DNA of 64,000 nt from Scatosoma sp900555925 (GTDB taxonomy: Bacteria > Bacillota > Clostridia > Christensenellales > Borkfalkiaceae), in NCBI GenBank assembly GCA_959603585.1, contig CAUGYD010000001.1, positions 1-64,000 of the forward strand, written 5' to 3'. The notes below the pieces were generated by a model, which saw nothing but the letters and a program-made list of their open reading frames with translations, was not told where the DNA came from and did no database searches. The translations under genes were made by a program, and so were the position numbers. This document shows, piece by piece, positions 16,608 to 24,612 of the stretch; the stretch's first letter is position 1, and every line of letters starts with the position of its first letter.

Positions 16608-17452
16608 TCCCTTTCCTCCCCGAAGCGCTCCAAAAACGAATGGACCGTTCCCTCCTGCTTATACCCCGCCAGTGTATCCAGCTGCACGTTATGAATACTT
16701 TGAAAAATGTTATTCTCCACGTTCGGATTTTCCTTCTTTAACTGCGCGATCCATTCCTTTACCCTTTTGCGGGCGGAAAACGCGGGTTCGGCCGAGGCCG
16801 TCCGTTCCGTAAAACGGCAGGCGCAGGCGATGAAGTCCAGACCGTTGAACTCCTTCCAGCGGAGAATGTCCGACTCTAAAATGCAATACAGGGGACGAAT
16901 GAGTTCCATTCCTTCAAAATTCGTGCTCCTGATTCTGGGAAGCATGCCCTGCACCTGCCCCCCGTACAGCATCGCCATGAGCGTCGTCTCGATGACGTCG
17001 CTCTTATGGTGGCCCAAAGCGATTTTGTTACAGCCGAGTTCCTTCGCCTTTGCGTACAGGTGCCCTCTGCGCATGCGCGCGCAGAGATAGCAGGGGGAAT
17101 CCCCTGCCGCCGCTTCCGACGCGGCAAAAATATCCGTTCGGAAAATCTGCACGGGAACGTGCAGGAGCGCCGCGTTCTCCTCTATTTTTCTTCGGTTCGC
17201 TTCGTTATAGCCGGGATCCATGACCAAAAAGACGAGGTCGAAATTCACCTCGCTGTGACGGTGGAGCTCCTGCATGAGCTTTGCAAGGAGCATGCTGTCC
17301 TTTCCGCCCGAAATGCAAACCGCGATTTTATCGCCCTCCGCGATGAGGCGGTATTTCTTTACCGCCAGCACGAAAGGCGACCAAAGCACTTTCCGATAGG
17401 TGGTGATGACGGAACGTTCTATTTCCTGATATTTTTCCAACTTCTTGGGCAT
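16604..17452 (-). CDS. ttcA: tRNA 2-thiocytidine biosynthesis protein TtcA family
   Basis: This 282-residue PP-loop ATPase has the adenylating motif SGGKDSMLL near residue 50 and cysteine pair SPCYLC near residue 120, as in TtcA, which binds an Fe-S cluster and thiolates C32 of some tRNAs. A further Cys pair (ACACRF) lies near residue 208. TtcA in the strict sense is best known from proteobacteria; Firmicute relatives may have other tRNA targets, so the exact modified base is uncertain. It follows tcdA by 16 bp. Confidence 0.82.
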   Translation of the reverse strand: MPKKLEKYQEIERSVITTYRKVLWSPFVLAVKKYRLIAEGDKIAVCISGGKDSMLLAKLMQELHRHSEVNFDLVFLVMDPGYNEANRRKIEENAALLHVPVQIFRTDIFAASEAAAGDSPCYLCARMRRGHLYAKAKELGCNKIALGHHKSDVIETTLMAMLYGGQVQGMLPRIRSTNFEGMELIRPLYCILESDILRWKEFNGLDFIACACRFTERTASAEPAFSARKRVKEWIAQLKKENPNVENNIFQSIHNVQLDTLAGYKQEGTVHSFLERFGEERE

Positions 17453-17468
17453 CTTCGTCCTTTCCTTA

Positions 17469-18209
17469 TTACGAGCCTATCCCGTTTCCGTACGTGCCCG
17501 ATATTTCTTTTATCGCCTCGCCCGCGGCGATCAGCCCCGCCACGGACGGCACAAATGCGATACTGCCCGGCACCCGAGGCTTATACGCTCCCTCTTCCCT
17601 TGCAGCCCTTTCCGAATCCGCCGCCGACACGGGAATTTCCTTAGAATATACCACTTTGAGCTTTTCGATTCCGTTTTCGCGGCACAGCTTGCGCATGGCG
17701 CGCGCGAGGGGACAAACGCTCGTCTTATAGATGTCCGTCACTTCGAACGCCGTCGGATCCAGCTTATTCCCCGCGCCCATACAGCTCACGACGGGCGTTC
17801 CCGCCTCCCGACAGGCCTTTACGATCGCAATTTTCCCCGCGAGCGTGTCGATGGCGTCGATGACATAATCGTAATCGGAAAAATCGAACGTTCCCGCCGT
17901 CTCCGATGTAAAAAAACAGTTCCGACAGATCACTTCGCATTCGGGATTGATGGCGCGGGCTCTTTCGGCGGCGGCTTCCGTCTTATACCGCCCCAACGTA
18001 TCCGAAAGGGCGATAATCTGACGATTGACGTTGGTCGGGGAAACCTTGTCGTTATCGACGAGCTCTAAGCGGCCTATGCCGCTCCTGACCAATGCCTCCA
18101 CTGCATAGCCGCCCACGCCGCCGATTCCGAACACGGCGACGCGCGCGTGTTTCAATTTTTCCATTCCCGATTTCCCGATCAGCAATTCCGTGCGGGAAAA
18201 TAAATTCAT
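17469..18209 (-). CDS. tcdA: tRNA threonylcarbamoyladenosine dehydratase TcdA
   Basis: This 246-residue E1-like enzyme uses ATP to cyclise t6A37 to ct6A in ANN-decoding tRNAs. The nucleotide loop GIGGVGGYAVEALVRSGIG is near residue 28, followed by LVDNDKVSPTNVNRQI. The lone catalytic-type cysteine pattern CMGAGNKLDPT and the late DIYKTSVCPLARAMRK match TcdA/CsdL. It is the first gene of a tcdA-ttcA-ylmH-pentapeptide operon, behind the promoter at 18287-18316. Confidence 0.93.
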   Translation of the reverse strand: MNLFSRTELLIGKSGMEKLKHARVAVFGIGGVGGYAVEALVRSGIGRLELVDNDKVSPTNVNRQIIALSDTLGRYKTEAAAERARAINPECEVICRNCFFTSETAGTFDFSDYDYVIDAIDTLAGKIAIVKACREAGTPVVSCMGAGNKLDPTAFEVTDIYKTSVCPLARAMRKLCRENGIEKLKVVYSKEIPVSAADSERAAREEGAYKPRVPGSIAFVPSVAGLIAAGEAIKEISGTYGNGIGS

Positions 18210-18286
18210 AACGCGCCTCCCTCGACTTCGTCCGCGGGGAAAGAATTTTCAGCGCCGCAAACGGGTATTTTGTTATCTTTTCTTAC

Positions 18287-18316
18287 ATTATAGCAAACCC
18301 GCGGCGCGGCCGTCAA
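18287..18316 (-). promoter_or_regulatory. Promoter of the tcdA operon
   Basis: The minus strand has TTGACG (18311-18316), an 18-bp spacer and TATAAT (18287-18292), 77 nt ahead of the tcdA start. Confidence 0.78.
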
Positions 18317-18323
18317 GCGCGTA

Positions 18324-18911
18324 TCAGAGGCGGCGGTATTTATTTTTATCCTCGGCCGTAATTTTGCGAATGACGCGGCAGGGATTTCCGCCGGCGAGGA
18401 CGCCCGAAGGAATATCCTTCACGACCACGCTTCCGCCCGCGATTACCGTATTATCCCCGATCGTGACGCCGGGCATAATGCAGACGTGGCCGCCGATCCA
18501 GACGTTATTGCCGATTTTTACGGGAAAGGCGTATTCCAGCCCCGCGTTCCTGTCTTCGACGTCCAAAGGGTGTCCCGCCGCATAAATTCCACAATCGGGG
18601 GCAATGAATACGTTGTCTCCGATTTCCACTTTCGTAGCGTCGAGAATCACGAGATTATGATTGGCATAAAAATTCTTACCCACAGAAATATTATAGCCGT
18701 AATCGCAGATAAAGGGCGGCTCTATGATAAAATCCCCCGCAAACTTTCCGATGATCCTGCGAAGAATTTCCTTTCGGCCTTCATAATCGCCGTACGGAAG
18801 CTGATTATATTTCTGACAGAGCGTTTTACAAATTTCCCGCTCCTTGAAAAGCTCTTCGCAATGATACGGGTCGTACAATACTCCCAAAGCCAATTTCTCT
18901 TTTTCCGTCAT
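18324..18911 (-). CDS. Sugar O-acetyltransferase (maltose/galactoside acetyltransferase family)
   Basis: This 195-residue protein, started at the ATG at 18911 because ggaggg lies 6 nt before it, has an N-terminal Mac domain (EKLALGVLYDPYHCEELFKE) and a C-terminal left-handed beta-helix of hexapeptide repeats (VWIGGHVCIMPGVTIGDNTVI). The catalytic His is in YAAGHPLD. Family members move acetyl from acetyl-CoA to the 6-OH of maltose, glucose or galactosides. It is 25 bp downstream of the helicase gene and likely shares its message. Confidence 0.93.
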   Translation of the reverse strand: MTEKEKLALGVLYDPYHCEELFKEREICKTLCQKYNQLPYGDYEGRKEILRRIIGKFAGDFIIEPPFICDYGYNISVGKNFYANHNLVILDATKVEIGDNVFIAPDCGIYAAGHPLDVEDRNAGLEYAFPVKIGNNVWIGGHVCIMPGVTIGDNTVIAGGSVVVKDIPSGVLAGGNPCRVIRKITAEDKNKYRRL

Positions 18912-18936
18912 CTCCGTCCCTCCCAAATTTTCTGTT

Positions 18937-20190
18937 TTATCTGATAATCAACAACTTCTCCCGAGCCCGCGTGATCGCCGTATACAGCCAGCGGTTGCGC
19001 TCCCCGCCGAACGCCCAAGATTCGTCGAACACCACCACGAAATCAAATTCCGAACCCTGCGCTTTATGACAGGTGACCGCATAGGCAAATTCAAACCGAC
19101 AAATGGGTTCCTCCGACACCGATTTCAGTTGATGCAACAGCGCGAAATTGCTCTCGTGCACCACCGTCCCGTCGATGAGCTTCACCGCCCTGTCCCCGTA
19201 GGCGTGCGCGTATCGCCCCTCCGTGAAAACGGCCGTGTCGAAAGGCACCCACACGCTCTCGTCCGCAAAGTCCGCCTTGAAATCCATGGACGCCAAAAAA
19301 TCCATGCTCTCCCGTATATTGCTGCCCGTACCGATAATTCCGTTGACGAGATGGAAATTCCCGTCCTTATCCAACGGCTTCTCCCAATCGTTGAGCGTAC
19401 AGATGAGCTTTTCCCCCTCTATGGGCAAAAGCGCGCTCTCGTCGATTCCCTTATATCCGCGGATTTCCCGATTCAGGGCTGCGCGCGTTTTGTTCCTGCC
19501 GCAGATGATTTGGTCCGCTTTCAAAAAAATTCGCTTCCGCTCCGCGGGAGATAAAAAATTCTTACCCACGACGCACACTTTGTCGCCGTAATTTCCGTAG
19601 GGAATAGACTTCCCCTCCCGCGCCAGCGTCGCCACCTGTATGATCGGATTGTCCGACGCCTGACGCACGATCTCCGTCAACATATAGTCCGGATGTTCCA
19701 ACAACCCGCAGGTGCCGTTGACGGGCGGAAGCTGCGCATTGTCCCCCGAAAACAGGCATTTGACGTCAAAGCTCAACAAATCCCGCAAGACATCCTCTCC
19801 GATCATGGACGCTTCGTCCACGATGATCAGGCGGATTTTCTCGTCTATCTTTTCCTTTTTCGTAAACGACAGCGTTTCCCTTTCCACCACTTCTCCGTTT
19901 TCGTCTACGTCGAAATCGTCCTCGTCCCGCGTATAAATCAGACTATGCACCGTCCCCGCCACCGTTCCGTTTTTTATGAGCACCGTCGCAGCTTTCCCCG
20001 TCGGCGTGACAAAGACCGCTTCGCTTCCCGCTTTCAAATGCAAAACGTCCTGCACTACGTGATTGATGAGAAACGTCTTTCCCGTCCCCGCATATCCCGC
20101 CAATACGAAAACTCGGTTGTCCGTATTCAAAAACCACTCCGTTATTAATTTTTTCGCGTTCTCCTGATCCGCCGTCAATTCCCTTTCCAT
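18937..20190 (-). CDS. RecD-like superfamily 1B DNA helicase, short form
   Basis: This 417-residue protein has Walker A GYAGTGKTFLI near residue 33, Walker B LIIVDEASMIGED, and the C-terminal motifs AYAVTCHKAQGSEFD and YTAITRAREKLLI of RecD/Dda-type 5'-3' helicases. It is much shorter than RecD2 (over 700 residues) because it lacks the N-terminal and HhH region, so it is closer to Dda-like enzymes. I use the ATG at 20190: the -10 box lies only 9 nt upstream, implying a leaderless message. A start at the in-frame ATG at 20232 would place the promoter inside the gene and has no RBS. Confidence 0.85.
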   Translation of the reverse strand: MERELTADQENAKKLITEWFLNTDNRVFVLAGYAGTGKTFLINHVVQDVLHLKAGSEAVFVTPTGKAATVLIKNGTVAGTVHSLIYTRDEDDFDVDENGEVVERETLSFTKKEKIDEKIRLIIVDEASMIGEDVLRDLLSFDVKCLFSGDNAQLPPVNGTCGLLEHPDYMLTEIVRQASDNPIIQVATLAREGKSIPYGNYGDKVCVVGKNFLSPAERKRIFLKADQIICGRNKTRAALNREIRGYKGIDESALLPIEGEKLICTLNDWEKPLDKDGNFHLVNGIIGTGSNIRESMDFLASMDFKADFADESVWVPFDTAVFTEGRYAHAYGDRAVKLIDGTVVHESNFALLHQLKSVSEEPICRFEFAYAVTCHKAQGSEFDFVVVFDESWAFGGERNRWLYTAITRAREKLLIIR

Positions 20191-20199
20191 AATAAGATC

Positions 20200-20228
20200 A
20201 TTATACCATATTCCCCGCAAAACGGCAA
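20200..20228 (-). promoter_or_regulatory. Promoter for the RecD-like helicase, nearly leaderless
   Basis: The minus strand carries TTGCCG (20223-20228), a 17-bp spacer and TATAAT (20200-20205). Transcription should start near 20193, only about two to four bases before the ATG at 20190. Confidence 0.6.
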
Positions 20229-20319
20229 GCATTTATCGAACGTTTGTTTGTGTTTATTTCCAAAAAAGAGACGGATTAACGCTCTTCCCATAGGGAATTT
20301 ACCGCGGAAAAAAGTATAG

Positions 20320-20357
20320 CGCATTATACCGCCTTACGAGTAAGGTGGTATAATGCG
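20320..20357. repeat. Dispersed hairpin element, copy A
   Basis: CGCATTATACCGCCTTAC and GTAAGGTGGTATAATGCG pair over 18 bp (one G-T wobble) around a 2-nt gap. The flanks agta-agcgca and the tail gcgtttatttactttactttt are shared with copy B at 46501-46552. It lies just upstream of an AT-rich gene and its tail supplies a possible -35 box. Confidence 0.75.
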
Positions 20358-20361
20358 TTTA

Positions 20362-20390
20362 TTTACTTTACTTTTGAAGTTGTTTATAAT
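20362..20390 (+). promoter_or_regulatory. Possible promoter in the tail of hairpin element A
   Basis: TTTACT (20362-20367), 17 bp, TATAAT (20385-20390) lies 41 bp before the DUF2310-like gene. The -35 falls in the conserved tail of the repeat. Confidence 0.5.
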
Positions 20391-20430
20391 ATAATGATGG
20401 TAAGATAAGCAATTTAGGGAAACAGGCAGA

Positions 20431-21213
20431 ATGTGTAGTTTGTTAAATCTTGATATTCGTGTAAAAGCAGACGAGATAAATTATAATGAACAAAAATTTT
20501 TTTCCGATGAGCAAGAACTAATTGAAGATTATTTATGTACGTTATATATGAACGGGCAAATTTATTCGGATTACAATTTGATCAATACAGGACAGCATAA
20601 GTATGAAGTATTCGTAAATGTGCCAAATTTAGAAAGCATTAGAGAAAAATACAATAACGAATACGTAAACCGCTCTTATAAGCACCTTGTTGTTCAAATT
20701 AAAGAAATGGGAAAAAATATTTTATATGATCCTAACTGTAATTGTGAAACAGCGCCTTATTATATTTTATTTACAACTTCTGAAATCGGAACATCAAGCC
20801 CACTGATTTGCGGAAAATGCGGGAATGAGACTCCCCTTTATAAAATCCCCTATTTATTTGGTGAACAAGAACATCTTACTTTAATCAATTATCAAAAAAC
20901 TTATGCAAGCGTACACGAACTATATATGCAATCGCTATCGGACCGATTTACAAAAAATCAATTAGTTAATCCTAATTCGTCTTTAAACAAAAGGGCATTT
21001 GAAATTAGGAAGGAATTGGAAAATAAAATCAAAAAACCCGTATATTTAAGTTTATCAAGATTCTTTTTAATTTCTGATCGTGACAAGAAAAAAATTAACA
21101 ACGATAAATGTCCTAAATGCGGTAAAACTCTGATTGAATGCGATGATCAAATCGGTTTGGTTAAAATGTTTAGATGTGATGATTGCAGATTGATAACGGA
21201 TAAACTCGAATAA
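20431..21213 (+). CDS. DUF2310-like Zn-ribbon-containing protein
   Basis: This 260-residue protein has two zinc-binding Cys clusters: one near residues 124-131 with SPLICGKCGNETPLYKIP, which I recognise from the DUF2310 family, and one at the C-terminus with CPKCGKTLIEC and CDDC. The N-terminal half is acidic and mixed alpha/beta. Function is unknown; family members are predicted nucleic-acid binders. The gene is clearly more AT-rich than its neighbours, stands alone between a hairpin repeat and its own terminator, and points opposite to the surrounding genes, all of which suggests transfer. Confidence 0.75.
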   Translation: MCSLLNLDIRVKADEINYNEQKFFSDEQELIEDYLCTLYMNGQIYSDYNLINTGQHKYEVFVNVPNLESIREKYNNEYVNRSYKHLVVQIKEMGKNILYDPNCNCETAPYYILFTTSEIGTSSPLICGKCGNETPLYKIPYLFGEQEHLTLINYQKTYASVHELYMQSLSDRFTKNQLVNPNSSLNKRAFEIRKELENKIKKPVYLSLSRFFLISDRDKKKINNDKCPKCGKTLIECDDQIGLVKMFRCDDCRLITDKLE

Positions 21214-21215
21214 TA

Positions 21216-21254
21216 TAAAAAAGAGCGTAGATTAAAAAATCTTCGCTCTTTTTT
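21216..21254 (+). terminator. Intrinsic terminator after the Zn-ribbon gene
   Basis: The arms agagcgtagatt and aatcttcgctct (one mismatch) are followed by a T-run. The sequence is close to the terminator at 4078-4117. Confidence 0.88.
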
Positions 21255-21293
21255 CCCCTATGGGAATTATCCTGTCTCCGTCCCTTTTTTTCC

Positions 21294-21710
21294 TTACTTC
21301 CTTACAAATTTCATGACGAGCATTTTTCCGCCGTAGCGCACCGATACGTCTATTCTGCCCTTTTCCACAGAAAATTCCTTCTTCTTTTCCATTCCGCCGA
21401 GGTCGGCAAAAATCGTCAGCTTGTTCGTCTCGGCGTCATAGCTATATTTCGCTTCCTTCTCCCATTTATGCCCGTCCTTTTCTTTACAGAACAGTTTCAG
21501 CTCGCCCTTGGGTCGGAGCTCTATTCTGAGATAGTCGAAATCGTCCGTCCGTTCCTCGCCGCCGAAAAAAATCTGTTCGCATTCATAAGTTCCCAAATAG
21601 GGCTGCGCCACGTCTTTGAGCCCGCCCAACGCCGAAACGCTGAACAAAAGCGGCGAAAGCACCGCCGCAGAGGCGAATGCCGCACTCTTTAAGATAATTC
21701 GTTTTTTCAT
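21294..21710 (-). CDS. Small secreted protein of unknown function
   Basis: This 138-residue protein starts with a lysine/arginine cluster and a hydrophobic run (SAAFASAAVLSPLLFSVSA) that look like a Sec signal peptide. The mature part is rich in short beta-strand patterns (LRIELRPKGELKLFC, KLTIFADLGG, RIDVSVRYGGKMLVMKFV), suggesting a small lipocalin-like or beta-sandwich barrel. I do not recognise the family. The neighbour downstream of its promoter side is the ion permease, 30 bp away, and both are read on the minus strand. Confidence 0.65.
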   Translation of the reverse strand: MKKRIILKSAAFASAAVLSPLLFSVSALGGLKDVAQPYLGTYECEQIFFGGEERTDDFDYLRIELRPKGELKLFCKEKDGHKWEKEAKYSYDAETNKLTIFADLGGMEKKKEFSVEKGRIDVSVRYGGKMLVMKFVRK

Positions 21711-21740
21711 ATCGTTCAGTATGCGTTTATCGCGGCCTTT

Positions 21741-23054
21741 TTATGTATAACACAATACCAACGCTACTCCGCCCAGCGCCGCCAAGAGCGCCGGCAACGC
21801 AACGACTGCTCCGTAACCGATAAATTGACGGAAAGAAAATTTTACGCCGTAACTTTTCAAAAGCCCTGTCCACATGATTCCCGCCAATGCCCCGACCGGG
21901 GTCAGACAGGCGCCGAGATTACTGCCGATAATCGTAGCGTATATGCTTTTCAAAGATGCTTCGGAAACACCGAGAACGCCGCCGAAAAGGACGCTCATGG
22001 GTATGTTATTGATGACGTTGGAAACCAAAAAAGACGCAAAACCGTATTTGAAAAGTTCGCCTTTTCCGCCTAGCACGGCGGCAATTTTTTCCGTAACTCC
22101 GTATTTTTCCAAGGAAAGCACGATGACGAACATCGACAAGACAAAGGGAACCAGCTCCCACGGCGCCCTTTTCAACGATTTCCCCAGCAGCCGCCCCGAA
22201 AGCGAAAAACGCCTTTTCACTGCGCCGAAAATCAGAGTACATATCCAAAGCGAAGCCGCTCCGCCCAAGGCTACCGCCCACATCGGAAACGAAAACCACG
22301 AGGACGCCGCCAGCCCCGCGATACAGACCGCCAGATGAATCACGCCGATCACCAACAGGCCTCTGTCGAGGACCTGAACGCGCTCGGGACGTTCGCACGA
22401 CAGCTTCGACAACTGTTTATGAAAAAGCAACAGCAACACCGCCAAGGAGGTTAGCCCCGCAGCGAGCGTCGGCAGCCACATGACGGAAAAATATTCGCCA
22501 AAACCGATGCCGCAAGCGGAAGAAAGATAAATATTGGTCGGATTGCCGATGACGAGCGCGAGACTCCAAGTATTGGCAGCGACAAATTCGCCCACGAGAT
22601 AGGGAATCGGACTGATTTTTTCCTCCCGACAAAAATTACAGATCACGGGAGTAAACGTGAGCACCACGATGTCGTTGGAGGTAAATACCGTGAGAAAGGA
22701 AACCAATCCGTACATGCCTATAAACAATTTCTTTCCGCTATTGCCCGTGCGGCCGATCAGCACTGCCGCCAGCCGGCGGAAAAAACCCAGCTCGTCGAGG
22801 TATACCGACAAAAACGTCAGACAGAGAAACAGCGCGAGAATCTTTAACGGATTCATATCGCCGGAGGCCGTCAATCCTTCCCACGTCTCCTCCGCCGTAA
22901 AAGTACCGGAAAGGAGCAAAAAAATGCTCCCGCACAGGGCGGGAAGCCAATAAATGCCGAACGTATGCCCTTTTACGGAAACTGTCGGCTTCGTTAAAAC
23001 GAGAATCATCAATCCAGCGCAGGACAAAAAACAAACAATGACGGAAATTATCAT
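21741..23054 (-). CDS. SLC13/ArsB-NhaD superfamily ion permease
   Basis: This 437-residue protein has about eleven membrane segments. It carries two inverted half-repeats with the superfamily signatures FTSNDIVVLTFTPVICNF near residue 125 and LVSNVINNIPMSVLFGG near residue 345. The ion transporter superfamily moves dicarboxylates, sulfate, arsenite or sodium; the sequence alone does not settle the substrate, and no arsR, arsA or arsC lies nearby. The RBS is weak, so the start is only likely. Confidence 0.82.
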   Translation of the reverse strand: MIISVIVCFLSCAGLMILVLTKPTVSVKGHTFGIYWLPALCGSIFLLLSGTFTAEETWEGLTASGDMNPLKILALFLCLTFLSVYLDELGFFRRLAAVLIGRTGNSGKKLFIGMYGLVSFLTVFTSNDIVVLTFTPVICNFCREEKISPIPYLVGEFVAANTWSLALVIGNPTNIYLSSACGIGFGEYFSVMWLPTLAAGLTSLAVLLLLFHKQLSKLSCERPERVQVLDRGLLVIGVIHLAVCIAGLAASSWFSFPMWAVALGGAASLWICTLIFGAVKRRFSLSGRLLGKSLKRAPWELVPFVLSMFVIVLSLEKYGVTEKIAAVLGGKGELFKYGFASFLVSNVINNIPMSVLFGGVLGVSEASLKSIYATIIGSNLGACLTPVGALAGIMWTGLLKSYGVKFSFRQFIGYGAVVALPALLAALGGVALVLCYT

Positions 23055-23120
23055 AAGTGTTCTACGAAAATAAAATTTTTTTCTCCCGAAAAAGCAAAAA
23101 AGGCTCCTTGGAGAGATTCT

Positions 23121-23612
23121 TTATCCTTTACAACTTTTTTTACGCTTGGCGCGAACAATACTCAAAACGACAAAATATACCGCCCACGCGCACAGAAAAC
23201 CGAACGCCGCTCCCGATACGTCGATTCCTACATCGCCGAACGACGGCGCCCGACCGTCCGAAAAAAATTGCAATCCTTCGTCGCAAAAGGGAATGACGAT
23301 CCCGACAAGCGACGGGATAAAAAAACAGAGCTTTTTTCGGGTATAGGAAAGATATGTAAAAAACAACAAAAACCCCAGCAGCGCGTATTCGCAAAAATGC
23401 GCCAGCTTACGAATGACGTGTTCGCTGATTTCAACGCCTTGCCCGGGAACCAAGGCGCTTAAAAAATTTTCCACGAGCTCTTTGACAAAAGAGCTCTGCA
23501 CGGTCGATTCCGCCGCCGTTTTCAAGGAATTGGAAAATATCCAGCAGACAAAGGCGACCGTCGAAAGAGTGAGCGCTATGCGGAGTATCCATTTTTTACC
23601 GTCCGTCTTCAT
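23121..23612 (-). CDS. VanZ family membrane protein
   Basis: I start at the ATG at 23612 (163 residues), which follows aaggag closely. The protein has about four membrane helices, the family motif KLAHFCEYALLGFLLFF, and FCDEGLQFFSDGRAPSFGDVGIDVSGAAFG. VanZ-like proteins occur in glycopeptide-resistance clusters and many envelope contexts; a role in teicoplanin tolerance is known only for VanZ itself. It is 49 bp downstream of the CpsB-type gene and probably in the same unit. Confidence 0.85.
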   Translation of the reverse strand: MKTDGKKWILRIALTLSTVAFVCWIFSNSLKTAAESTVQSSFVKELVENFLSALVPGQGVEISEHVIRKLAHFCEYALLGFLLFFTYLSYTRKKLCFFIPSLVGIVIPFCDEGLQFFSDGRAPSFGDVGIDVSGAAFGFLCAWAVYFVVLSIVRAKRKKSCKG

Positions 23613-23661
23613 CTTCACTCCTTCGGCTCCGTTCTCAATAACAGAGCCCGATGTCAAATAC

Positions 23662-24417
23662 TCAATAGTACAGTCCGAAAAATTTCTTGACGGGCTTCGT
23701 CTTCTCTATCGTTATCGGCTTATCTTCGAGAAGCGCAAGCATATTTTCCTGTATTCTCTCGAAGCGGTCGTAAAGCCCCGCCTCCTCTATCGCTTCCTTT
23801 GCCGCCGTATACTTAGGCGCCCGCTCCTGCATGTTATGCGTGTCCGTTCCGAGACAATGGACGAGCCCGTGTTCGAGCAGCGCAAACGCCATCGTGCTGT
23901 CTTCCTTTTTGAGAAATGCCTGCGTATTTACCTGCAACAGACACCCCATGTCCACGAGCGCGGACAGCAACGCGGGCTTTTTTCTCGCCTCGTCGTAACG
24001 CTCTACATGCGCGATGACGGGAATATAGTCCGTCGAGGAAATAAAGTCCTCCAAACGCCGCCAAAGCCCCCTATTCCAATCGGTCGCGAAGGGAAGTTCC
24101 GCTAAAATGTATCGCGTGTCCCCGATAGCCATCGCGCAAATGGATTCGTCCGACGCCGCCATCTCCGCCGCAAAATGCACTTCCGCGCCGAGATACGTCT
24201 CCATTCCCTCGGGTATCAAATCCTTGATCCGACCGAATGCGTCTGCACGAGCCTCCAAAAATTGTTTCGGACTGCGCTTCCTTCCGTAATAGTGGGACGT
24301 GAACACCACTTTATCCACGCCTTGTTCCAGAAGGCTCTTCATTTGTTCCGACGATACCCCTTCGTCTATTGCTCCGTCGTCGATACCGGGCAGTATATGT
24401 GTATGCAAATCTGTCAT
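23662..24417 (-). CDS. PHP-family tyrosine-protein phosphatase (CpsB/CapC/YwqE type)
   Basis: This 251-residue metalloenzyme begins with the PHP signature DLHTHILPGIDDGA. It continues with FTSHYY, VIAHVERY and LGTDTHNM, which supply the other metal ligands. CpsB/YwqE enzymes remove phosphate from tyrosine kinases that control capsule or exopolysaccharide synthesis. No bacterial tyrosine kinase or polysaccharide cluster is in the window, so its partner lies elsewhere. An aaggag lies 14 nt before the ATG. Confidence 0.9.
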   Translation of the reverse strand: MTDLHTHILPGIDDGAIDEGVSSEQMKSLLEQGVDKVVFTSHYYGRKRSPKQFLEARADAFGRIKDLIPEGMETYLGAEVHFAAEMAASDESICAMAIGDTRYILAELPFATDWNRGLWRRLEDFISSTDYIPVIAHVERYDEARKKPALLSALVDMGCLLQVNTQAFLKKEDSTMAFALLEHGLVHCLGTDTHNMQERAPKYTAAKEAIEEAGLYDRFERIQENMLALLEDKPITIEKTKPVKKFFGLYY

Positions 24418-24481
24418 TTTTTATTTCCTGTTTTCTCCTTTCGGAGAACGACCTTTTTACTTTCTTCCTTCTCTCGTATGT

Positions 24482-24535
24482 ATCTCCCGACTGCGGCGGA
24501 GATCGCTTTTTACGTATCTCCGCCGCAAAAATCGA
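24482..24535 (-). terminator. Hairpin after purL
   Basis: GCGGCGGAGAT and ATCTCCGCCGC form an 11-bp stem with a 12-nt loop, about 80 bp past the purL stop and before cpsB. On the minus strand no T-run follows, so it may end or only slow transcription at the end of the purine operon. The rest of this gap holds nothing I recognise. Confidence 0.45.
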
Positions 24536-24612
24536 CGGGAGCTTATCATATCGTTTCGGTTCTTATTTTTCTCTAATTTGGTTCTTTCTCAGGTTCTTAT
24601 TTTTTCAACCGA

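Noticed and set aside
20317..21254. Integron cassette with attC site
   Set aside because: The hairpin lacks the usual R and L box pattern, there is no integrase in the window, and the hairpin is on the 5' side of the gene.
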